A stretch of DNA of 64,000 nt, taken from NCBI RefSeq assembly GCF_001519055.1, contig NZ_KQ954302.1, forward strand, positions 1 through 64,000, written 5' to 3'. Made by a program: the position numbers and the translations under genes. The notes under the pieces were generated by a model that saw nothing but the letters and a program-made list of their open reading frames with translations, searched no databases and was not told where the DNA came from. The stretch comes from Novosphingobium sp. Fuku2-ISO-50. GTDB lineage: Bacteria > Pseudomonadota > Alphaproteobacteria > Sphingomonadales > Sphingomonadaceae. Shown in pieces: positions 9,497 through 16,428 of the stretch (the first letter of the stretch is position 1; every line of letters begins with the position of its first letter).

Positions 9497-10711
9497 ATGT
9501 CCGATATCAAGCGGGTCGTCCTTGCCTATTCCGGCGGGCTCGACACTTCCGTCATCCTCAAGTGGCTTCAGGTCACCTACAATTGCGAAGTGGTGACTTT
9601 CACCGCCGACCTCGGCCAGGGTGAAGAGCTTGAGCCCGCGCGCGCCAAGGCGGAACTGCTCGGGATCAAACCGGAACACATCTATATCGACGACTTGCGC
9701 GAAGAATTCGTGCGCGATTTCGTCTTTCCGATGATGCGCGCCAATGCCCGCTATGAAGGCGATTACCTGCTCGGCACGTCGATCGCGCGCCCGCTGATTT
9801 CCAAGCGGCTGATCGAGATCGCGCGCGAAACCGGCGCCGATGCCGTCTCGCACGGCGCCACCGGCAAAGGCAACGATCAGGTCCGCTTCGAACTGTCGGC
9901 CTATGCGCTCGAACCGGGCATCAAGGTCATCGCCCCCTGGCGCGAATGGGATCTGACCAGCCGTACCGCGCTGATCGAATGGGCCCAGGCGCATCAGATC
10001 CCGGTGCCCAGGGACAAGCTTGGCGAAAGCCCGTTTTCGACCGACGCCAATCTCCTGCACACCTCGTCCGAAGGCAAAGTGCTCGAAGACCCGTGGGCCG
10101 AAGTCCCCGACTATGTCTATTCGCGCACGGTCAATCCCGAAGACGCGCCGGACGAGCCGGAATATATCACCATCGACTTTGAAAAGGGCGATGGCGTCGC
10201 GATCAACGGCGTGGCGCAAAGCCCGGCAACACTGCTCACCACGCTCAACGAATATGGTCGCAAGCATGGCATCGGGCGGCTCGACCTCGTCGAAAACCGC
10301 TTCGTCGGGATGAAGAGCCGCGGCATGTACGAAACGCCCGGCGGCACGATCTATGCCGTCGCGCATCGCGGGATTGAATCGATCACGCTCGATCGCGGCG
10401 CGGCGCATCTCAAAGACGAGCTGATGCCCAAGTATGCGGAACTGATCTACAACGGGTTCTGGTACGCCCCCGAGCGCGAAATGCTGCAGGCCGCGATCGA
10501 CCATTCGCAGATCAAGGTAAACGGGACCGTGCGGCTGAAGCTCTACAAAGGCCAGGCCACTGTCGTCGGACGCAAATCGCCCGACAGCCTCTATTCCGAA
10601 CGCCACGTCACCTTTGAAGACGACGCCGGCGCCTATGATCAAAAAGACGCGGCAGGCTTCATCAAGCTCAACGCCCTGCGCCTGCGCCTGCTCGCCCAGC
10701 GCGACCGCTAA
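9497..10711 (+). CDS. argG: Argininosuccinate synthase
   Basis: 404 aa, the normal family length. It ligates citrulline and aspartate using ATP to give argininosuccinate, the penultimate step of arginine synthesis, in the cytosol. The N-terminal pyrophosphatase-loop motif LAYSGGLDTSVIL (residues 9-21) is diagnostic, and SHGATGKGNDQVRFE further on matches the citrulline/aspartate site. GAGGGA or similar sits about seven bases before the ATG at 9497, so this start is preferred over the in-frame ATG at 9482. A strong intrinsic terminator follows directly. No other arg genes are in the window, as is common in alphaproteobacteria. Confidence 0.97.
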   Translation: MSDIKRVVLAYSGGLDTSVILKWLQVTYNCEVVTFTADLGQGEELEPARAKAELLGIKPEHIYIDDLREEFVRDFVFPMMRANARYEGDYLLGTSIARPLISKRLIEIARETGADAVSHGATGKGNDQVRFELSAYALEPGIKVIAPWREWDLTSRTALIEWAQAHQIPVPRDKLGESPFSTDANLLHTSSEGKVLEDPWAEVPDYVYSRTVNPEDAPDEPEYITIDFEKGDGVAINGVAQSPATLLTTLNEYGRKHGIGRLDLVENRFVGMKSRGMYETPGGTIYAVAHRGIESITLDRGAAHLKDELMPKYAELIYNGFWYAPEREMLQAAIDHSQIKVNGTVRLKLYKGQATVVGRKSPDSLYSERHVTFEDDAGAYDQKDAAGFIKLNALRLRLLAQRDR

Positions 10712-10733
10712 GCGCAAACGCATTCCGGACATG

Positions 10734-10770
10734 AAAGGGGGGCGTTTTGCGCCCTCCTTTTTTGTTTTTT
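10734..10770 (+). terminator. Intrinsic terminator of argG
   Basis: An 11-bp stem (AAAGGGGGGCG paired with CGCCCTCCTTT, one G-U pair) with a TTTTG loop is followed by a T-rich run. It lies 23 bp past the argG stop codon, a textbook Rho-independent terminator. Confidence 0.9.
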
Positions 10771-11490
10771 GACACACCGCCAAAGGCTTGCCCGATTGTC
10801 CACCGCCAAGATCGCGACCTGTGGATAAGTTCGAAAAATTTCACTTGATCGACTCGGAACAGAGGCGCAGCTTCTCTTCATCGAGACTGGAAATATCGCC
10901 GAATGATCGGCCGAAGCGCTTGATCGGTAAGCGAAATTCCCGGCCTTGGAACGGTTATCCGAACCCTGTCGGCATGCCATACCGGCACGAGCGCTCGCGG
11001 CTGCTCGGGCAGGGACGGTGCGTCATGGGCAAGGCCGCCGTAAGGATGCGAACCGAATACCGACACGAAAAGCGTGGCTTGCATGCGCCCGGCCGACGCG
11101 GACCCGCTCCGCGCCGAATGGAATGAAGTGCGCCCGAATGTCGGCATAAGGGCAGTGTCCGCACCTTCCCCACGCTGCCCGTGGGAATCCGTCTTTCATC
11201 GCGCGTCAGCCGGCGCGCGGTAAAGGAGCGGTGCTACAGGCAGAGCCCCGCAAGGGATCATGCCGCAAGGATGAGGGGCGAAGGAAACCATCCGCCGAAG
11301 CGGCGCGCATGCCTGCCACCTTGCCTCAGCAAGAAGGGCATCACGCAACGACGGCACCCGGCCAGATGGCCTTGCCCCGCGGGGAAGCCCGTCCGACCGG
11401 TCGCGACCGCCCCGCCCCCTCGGCGGGGAATGCGCCCAAACGCATGGTTGCAGACTGTACGGTTGCCGAATGGCAGACGCGGATGACAAT
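10771..11490. other. Long intergenic region, no convincing gene
   Basis: About 720 bp between the argG terminator and the next terminator. Small open frames on both strands are Arg/Pro-rich and look like frame noise. One on the plus strand (11231-11602) would read through the terminator hairpin and was rejected. The region contains one perfect DnaA box. Because a second strong terminator ends the region without a preceding CDS, an unannotated transcript (small RNA) ending there is possible. I looked for RNase P, tmRNA, SRP RNA and tRNA signatures and did not recognise any. Confidence 0.35.
10820..10828 (-). promoter_or_regulatory. Single consensus DnaA box
   Basis: TGTGGATAA is the complement of the consensus DnaA box TTATCCACA, a perfect 9/9 match. 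Only one was seen here, without a cluster or an A+T-rich unwinding element, so it is not called an origin. It could titrate DnaA or be chance. Confidence 0.35.
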
Positions 11491-11522
11491 GGGGGCCAAC
11501 GCAAGTTGGCCCCCATTTTTTG
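11487..11522 (+). terminator. Orphan intrinsic terminator
   Basis: A perfect 9-bp stem (GGGGGCCAA with TTGGCCCCC), a six-base loop and a following ATTTTTT run. It has no convincing protein gene directly upstream on the plus strand, so it may end a non-coding transcript from the preceding region. Confidence 0.75.
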
Positions 11523-11540
11523 GTTCCCCCTATTTTTTGA

Positions 11541-11795
11541 TTCATCGCGGATTTGATCCCTACGGCATTCACACATCACGGCTCACGAAATTTATACCGT
11601 GAAATCAATGAGGTATAAACCATCGTCATTCCCGCGAAGGCGGGAATCCAGTCAGCCTGACGTCTTGATCATACGTCGAATTCTGGATTCCCGCCTTCGC
11701 GGGAATTGATGAACAAAAGTGGAATGTGTGAATGCCGTAGGGATCAAGTCCGGGGTGACAAAGTTGACAAACTCATCCCGCAAATCCGCGATGAA
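11541..11795. repeat. Nested palindromic element (36-bp arms, one interrupted)
   Basis: The left arm at 11541-11576 (starting TTCATCGCGGATTTGATCCC) returns in inverted orientation at 11724-11747 plus 11784-11795. The right arm is split by a 36-bp insert (11748-11783) that starts GTCCGGGGTGACAAAG. Between the arms lie an 8-bp inverted repeat (TTTATACC...GGTATAAA, 11591-11619) and a REP-like palindrome (11624-11706). The nested layout resembles a MITE or repeat-in-repeat insertion. The sequence identities are seen directly; mobility is inferred. Confidence 0.75.
11624..11706. repeat. REP-like inverted repeat, GTCATTCCCGCGAAGGCGGGAATCC type
   Basis: Two oppositely oriented copies (11628-11651 and 11683-11706) of a motif of the form ATTCCCGCGAAGGCGGGAAT plus CCAG. 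Each copy is itself a CCCGC-GAAG-GCGGG hairpin. This motif type is a widespread dispersed repeat in proteobacterial chromosomes. Confidence 0.85.
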
Positions 11796-11843
11796 CCCTT
11801 TTTTTGCAGGGTGCAGCTCAGGCGGCGCCGTCGCTTGACGCAG

Positions 11844-12554
11844 TCAAAATGCGATTTCCTTGCCCTCGAAGTCAAACAGCCTGCCGCTGTCGGGCCCTTT
11901 CAGGTCTTCGATCACATCGAGCAATTGCAGCGCGGCCCGTTCGGCGTCGAACAGCCGCCCGGGCTGAACCTGGCCTTGAAACGGGCGGGACAGCGCGGTG
12001 TCGACCGTACCGGGGTGCAGCGCGACGACGATCGCGCGGGCGTTGCGGCGGCGTTCCTCGATAGCGAGGTTGCGCACCAGCATGTTCAGCGCCGCCTTTG
12101 ACGCGCGGTAGCCGTACCACCCGCCAAGCTGGTTATCGCTGATCGATCCCACGCGCGCCGAAAGCGCGGCAAAGACCGTGCGCGCGGCCTTGGGCATGAT
12201 CGGCAGAAAATGTTTCGCCACGAGCGCAGGGCCGATCGCATTGACGGCATAGACTTGTGCGAGCCAGGCCGGGTCGAGCTCGCGCAACGCCTTTTCGGGC
12301 CCGTGGCCGCCTGCATGGAGCAGCCCCGTCGCGACAATCACCAGCGTCGGAGGCGCCCCCTTGCCCACGATGGCGGCGGCTGCCGCGATGCTCGCCTCGT
12401 CAGTCAGATCGAGATGCTGCGCCCCGCCCCGCGACCGGGCGAAGCCGTAAACGGCATCGAACGCGCCTTCCTCGATCAGCGCCGCCTCGAATGCGCCGCC
12501 GATCCCGCCGGATGCCCCGATGACGACGGCGGAACCCTTTCCCGAGCCGCTCAT
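11844..12554 (-). CDS. Short-chain dehydrogenase/reductase family protein
   Basis: 236 aa, a typical single-domain SDR with a Rossmann fold. The cofactor loop is GASGGIG near the N-terminus, and the active-site motif is Tyr-x-x-x-Lys in YRASK, preceded by a Ser in ALSARVG. It resembles the C-factor/CsgA-like branch of SDRs; the substrate is unknown. The ATG overlaps the stop of yaaA in ATGA, so the two genes are translationally coupled with yaaA first. The longer frame reading into yaaA was discarded because the glycine-rich cofactor motif begins right after the chosen Met. Confidence 0.88.
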   Translation of the reverse strand: MSGSGKGSAVVIGASGGIGGAFEAALIEEGAFDAVYGFARSRGGAQHLDLTDEASIAAAAAIVGKGAPPTLVIVATGLLHAGGHGPEKALRELDPAWLAQVYAVNAIGPALVAKHFLPIMPKAARTVFAALSARVGSISDNQLGGWYGYRASKAALNMLVRNLAIEERRRNARAIVVALHPGTVDTALSRPFQGQVQPGRLFDAERAALQLLDVIEDLKGPDSGRLFDFEGKEIAF

Positions 12555-13303
12555 GCGCGGGTAAACCGCCAGCGATCGGCCTCGCTCTGGCTCGCATCGA
12601 AGCGATAGCCGTCGCTGTCGAAACCACGCATCGCATCGATGTCGGTAATATGATGCTCGCACAGCCAGCGCGCCATCATGCCGCGCGCGCGCTTTGCATG
12701 AAAGCTGACGAAGCGCGGCCCATCCGGGCCGGGCTCGCGAAATTCGACCTCGATGATGCGCGCGCCGCTCAGCTTGCCTTTGACGGCAGCGAAATATTCC
12801 AAGCTGGCGAGATTGAGCACCACGCCCGATCCCTCGTCGGCCAACTGCCCAAGCAGCAGTTCGGCAATACGCGCCCCCCACCAGTCAGTCAGTTTTGTGT
12901 GCCCCGGCGCCCAACGCGTACCCATTTCCAGCCGGTATGGCCGGATCGCGTCGAGCGGCCGGAGCAGCCCATAAAGCCCCGACAACATCCGCACATGGTC
13001 CTGCGCAAAGGCAACCCCCGCCTCGTCCAGCGTATGCGCCTCAAACCCGGTGTACACGTCCCCGGCAAAGGCAAACAGCGCCGCCCGCTCGGGCAAACTG
13101 TCAAAGTCCCGAAAACGCCCAGCATTCAGCTCGGCAAGCCGCAGCGAGATATGCATCAGGCTCGCCAACTGCTGCGCTGACAAGTCCGCCGCCGCCTTGG
13201 CAAGCCCACGCGCCTCCTCGGCGAAATGCGGCCGTGTGGCCTCCAGCGGCGGGAGAGCGCGCTCAAAGTCGAGCGTCTTTGCAGGCGAAAGAAGGACAAT
13301 CAT
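12551..13303 (-). CDS. yaaA: Peroxide stress protein YaaA (DUF328/UPF0246)
   Basis: 250 aa, normal for the family. It begins MIVLLSPAKTLDFE and contains SGLYGLLRPLDAIRPYR, NLASLEYF and the C-terminal FVSFHAKRARGMMARWL, all hallmarks of YaaA. In E. coli YaaA lowers free intracellular iron during hydrogen peroxide stress and has a DNA-binding fold; cytosolic. It is the first gene of a coupled pair with the SDR. The reading frame continues upstream without a stop into a decayed integrase gene, so the true start was set by family alignment at the ATG at 13303. Confidence 0.93.
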   Translation of the reverse strand: MIVLLSPAKTLDFERALPPLEATRPHFAEEARGLAKAAADLSAQQLASLMHISLRLAELNAGRFRDFDSLPERAALFAFAGDVYTGFEAHTLDEAGVAFAQDHVRMLSGLYGLLRPLDAIRPYRLEMGTRWAPGHTKLTDWWGARIAELLLGQLADEGSGVVLNLASLEYFAAVKGKLSGARIIEVEFREPGPDGPRFVSFHAKRARGMMARWLCEHHITDIDAMRGFDSDGYRFDASQSEADRWRFTRA

Positions 13304-13458
13304 GCCGCCGTCCGTAATAGGAACAGGCCCCGGCGTCAAAACGGTCGGCTGCCGCCCTAAAAGCTGACCTTTAAGCTGGCCGTTCACGTCGATGTAAGCC
13401 GTCGTTGGTTCACGATGTGATTGTCGGCCCACCGACAGTGCAATGGGCCAGCAATTGA

Positions 13459-14033
13459 TCAGCGCTCCGTTCGCTCGGACAGCGTCATCGATGTCGACAC
13501 CGAGATAACGCACGGTGTTCTCAATGTTGGTGTGACCCAACAGAATCTGGATGGCGCGCAGGTTCCCAGTCGCCTTGTAGATCAGCGCAGCTTTCGTTCG
13601 CCGCATGGAATGTGTTCCATATTCACGTTTGTCCAGGCCGACCGCCGAGACCCACTCATCGAGCAGTCGCGCATATTGGCGGGTACTGAGATGACCGAGG
13701 TAGTCCACGCGACTGGGAAAGACAAAATCGCGCAGCGAACCACCCCGCCTCGCCAGCCAGATCGCCAGGCTGTTGCGCGCTTCGGTCATGATTCCGAATT
13801 GCACCGGCCTGCCGGTCTTCTGTGGAATAACGGTAGCGCGGTTTCGCACAGATCCCCCGCTCACGAGATCGCCAATCCGCCGCGTAGTTTGCTGTCGATG
13901 GCGAGATCGAACAGCGCGCGATCTCGCATTCGCTTGTGCTCATCGAGGAAGAAGCGAATCGCCCAAATGTCACGGGGTTTCAAAGGACGTTTTGGTCCGA
14001 CCTCTTGGCCAGCATTCCAGGGGTGTCGTTCAT
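13459..14033 (-). pseudogene. Tyrosine recombinase/integrase, frameshifted remnant
   Basis: The decayed gene reads from an ATG at 14033. Pieces of an approximately 200-aa sphingomonad-type integrase can be followed in three frames: KRPLKPRDIWAIRFFLDEH, then IGDLVSGGSVRNRATV, then a catalytic region with THSMRRTKAALIYK, LLGHT and the Tyr of TVRYLG. There is a one-base slip about five codons from the start. A short deletion near 13875-13883 joins SKLRG straight to RIGDLV. A third slip near 13480 moves the normal ending (LSERTER-stop at 13459) out of frame. The enzyme cannot be made as a whole. It borders the toxin-like gene and marks a former mobile segment. Confidence 0.85.
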
Positions 14034-14249
14034 GCACGGCGGGGTCAAGGTCTGAATGCCCCGTTCTGCTTCTCCGGTGGCCGGAATGGCCGACTACAGG
14101 GTACTGCGCGAACTAAGGGCCAGCTCCCTGAGTATCTGCCGATATGCGACCCACGCGAATTCGAAACAGGGCGAAGTGTGGTCCTGCGCGATCCAATTTT
14201 CTTTGTCGGTTGCAGCAGGGTGTTGCGCCGCCTTGCAAAGGAAATTCCG

Positions 14250-15818
14250 ATGTGGTCATCTGATCCGCCAATGCCTTTCACCCCTGACGTGAGTGGATTG
14301 ACCGTGCCGCCATACGACCCGTCGCTGTCTTCGCCTGCCGCAGGCAATCCATCGGCGCGCGTGCCCGACGCAGGCGATGTGGGCGCAAATGGTCCCGGCA
14401 CGGGGGCCTCTCCGATCATTTCATCAACGGATGACCCGACGCCTCCCTACCCAGGTACGGGACCGATCCCCGCGCGTATCGCCAACTTGATGGCCGGAGT
14501 GTTTACGCCGCGCCCGATTTGGGGACACAACGACAGCTTTGCCGCCATGAACGATCTCAAGTGGGGCATTGCGCGCGGCACGACATTGGCGGCGCAACGC
14601 GCGCTTGCACAACAGGTGATCGATGCAGCAGGCACCGGTGCTGATGCTTCCGAAACACCTGTGGCCCAGCCTGCGGATGTGAACGCTGCAGGAACGCCGG
14701 TCAGTGAAAGCACAGCCACAAGTGCGCCTGCGGATGGCACTGCCGCAAGCGAACCGGACCCTTCCAAGCAGGATGTGCTCGCCTGGAACCACGTGACCAA
14801 TGAAGTAGGGGTATTGTATCGAACGCCAAGGATCGACCAGTATCGCTGGGAGCCCGATGCCGATTTGACGGCAAAGGCGCGTGATGCGCAAAATGCAGGG
14901 GCTGGTGCTCTGCTTGCTGCGCCAATCGCAGAAGCCCAGGCCTTCGCCGCGAAATATGGGCGGATCGCCGGGATCGCGCATCTTGTTGGTCCCGGTTGGG
15001 CGCCTGGCTTGGATGGTGATACCACCGGGAATGCTGTCGCGGATGGGGCTAGCGCTCGGCAGGGCGTTGCAAATGAGGCCGCGCCGCCCGAAAGTGCGGC
15101 TGCGCCGAACCCAACCGGCCCTGCCTCGCTTACTGCAAAGGACGCAGATGCGCCCGCCGCCGTGTCACAGAGCACAATCGATGGCTCGAATTCGCAGCAA
15201 GGGCAGGCGTCAGCGGCGCTGCCCACGGACAGCAACAATGAAATTGTTGTAACGGCGCCTATGACAACGGCCGCAGCGATAGCCAAAGCAAACCCCGGGA
15301 AGACAGACAACACTCTTATTCTTTCAAGAGAAGACATAACGAATTTAAAAAAAACTCTTCAGACAGAATGGGTCAGAAGTGCGGGGAATCAACAGGCGTA
15401 TGGCATCATAGATACGATACTTAATCGTGTATCATCAGGGCATTGGGGAGGAAATGTTTTTGATGTTGTTGATGCGAGAAAGCAGTTTTCTGATATTAAC
15501 GGACCCATAGCTTGGACTGGTAAGGATCGAATTGGACCACATTCATCTGTTGAGGAAATACCGGATAATTGGGTCAAGCCCAATGTCAGCGACCTCGTGG
15601 ATTCATATCTTCGGGACCGCGCCAACGGAACTCCATCCTCTGTTGGCGAAAACCTGAATTATGCCAACCCAAACTTTTCCAGTCCAAACAACATCGCCTG
15701 GATTAGGGCGCTTGACGGGCCGGTATTTGGCCGTGGAAACGCGATACACGTACACGGAACGGTTCCATCGCTTCAAAGGTTCAAACCTCAAGCATACAGC
15801 ATTCAATTGCCTCAATAG
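14250..15818 (+). CDS. Candidate effector with SleB-like cell-wall hydrolase C-terminus
   Basis: 522 aa with no signal peptide. Residues 1-345 are Ala/Pro/Thr/Ser-rich and of unknown family, including a WGHNDSFAAMNDLKWG segment. They end in NNEIVVTAPM. Residues from about 347 resemble Hydrolase_2/SleB-type peptidoglycan hydrolases: a Glu near TEWVRSAGNQQAYGI, then IIDTILNRVSSGHWGGNV and RKQFSDI, then a C-terminal NAIHVHGT. The DNA of this last third is clearly more A+T-rich than the first two thirds, as in effectors with exchangeable toxin tips. AAAGGA lies seven bases before the chosen ATG. An A+T-rich secreted small gene follows. The delivery route is unknown, and the hydrolase assignment is by motif only. 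Confidence 0.6.
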   Translation: MWSSDPPMPFTPDVSGLTVPPYDPSLSSPAAGNPSARVPDAGDVGANGPGTGASPIISSTDDPTPPYPGTGPIPARIANLMAGVFTPRPIWGHNDSFAAMNDLKWGIARGTTLAAQRALAQQVIDAAGTGADASETPVAQPADVNAAGTPVSESTATSAPADGTAASEPDPSKQDVLAWNHVTNEVGVLYRTPRIDQYRWEPDADLTAKARDAQNAGAGALLAAPIAEAQAFAAKYGRIAGIAHLVGPGWAPGLDGDTTGNAVADGASARQGVANEAAPPESAAAPNPTGPASLTAKDADAPAAVSQSTIDGSNSQQGQASAALPTDSNNEIVVTAPMTTAAAIAKANPGKTDNTLILSREDITNLKKTLQTEWVRSAGNQQAYGIIDTILNRVSSGHWGGNVFDVVDARKQFSDINGPIAWTGKDRIGPHSSVEEIPDNWVKPNVSDLVDSYLRDRANGTPSSVGENLNYANPNFSSPNNIAWIRALDGPVFGRGNAIHVHGTVPSLQRFKPQAYSIQLPQ

Positions 15819-15847
15819 TAATATTTCGAATAAATAGGCGACTCATT

Positions 15848-16174
15848 ATGTCAAATAATATTAAATTTCGCAAAATAATTCTAGTTTTATTATTTTTTTC
15901 TATATGCGATTTTTCTTATGCAAGAGCACCTGACGGACTAGAGTGGAGATATGTTTGTAACTTTAAGAAGTATGGAAATTTGATGATCGAGGGTTACGAT
16001 CACGATAAAGTTTTCATATATTATAAAGGAAAAAAATACCCTGCTGATGGCGGAAGTTATTTTTATCAATCTGATCAGGACGATGGTCCAGTTGTAATGT
16101 TCAACTCAAGCAAAAAGAGATCTTTTACTTTTAATGGCGTGACGGACAAAAATTGTTCGTTCAAAAGTTTTTGA
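15848..16174 (+). CDS. Small secreted A+T-rich protein, candidate immunity protein
   Basis: 108 aa with a clear signal peptide (KIILVLLFFSICDFSYARA), then a Tyr/Lys/Asp-rich mature domain of about 80 residues with two Cys (VCNFKKYGN near the start, DKNCSFKSF at the end) that could form a disulfide in the periplasm. No family is recognised. It starts 29 bp after the cell-wall hydrolase-like gene and shares its low GC. A periplasmic partner directly downstream of a peptidoglycan-targeting effector is the classic immunity arrangement, which is the basis for the proposed role. AGGCGA is placed to serve as ribosome-binding site. Confidence 0.65.
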   Translation: MSNNIKFRKIILVLLFFSICDFSYARAPDGLEWRYVCNFKKYGNLMIEGYDHDKVFIYYKGKKYPADGGSYFYQSDQDDGPVVMFNSSKKRSFTFNGVTDKNCSFKSF

Positions 16175-16428
16175 AATTGCTAATGCGATTTGTGCCGACA
16201 TTGCGGCAATTGATCGACCATCGGCCTTTCCAAGATTATAGAGATCATCTGGTCAGGAAAATTCGAGGAGTGGTATTCTTATTTTACGCCTTCAATCCGG
16301 TGTCGCGCAAGACTTGAATGAACGACAGCAATTGCCATTCCCTGCTGACAGCAGCCTTTCCCGTCCGTCCCCAATTCCACTCACTCCAATAGCGCGCCGG
16401 CAAGACGCCCCATCGCCCCGCGCTCGAG

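Noticed and set aside
10820..10828. Replication origin
   Set aside because: Only one DnaA box was seen, without a cluster, an A+T-rich unwinding region, or dnaA/hemE/parAB neighbours.
11231..11602. Plus-strand ORF of 123 codons
   Set aside because: It would be translated through a strong intrinsic terminator, is low in recognisable structure, and its start codon is too close to the only ribosome-binding-like sequence.
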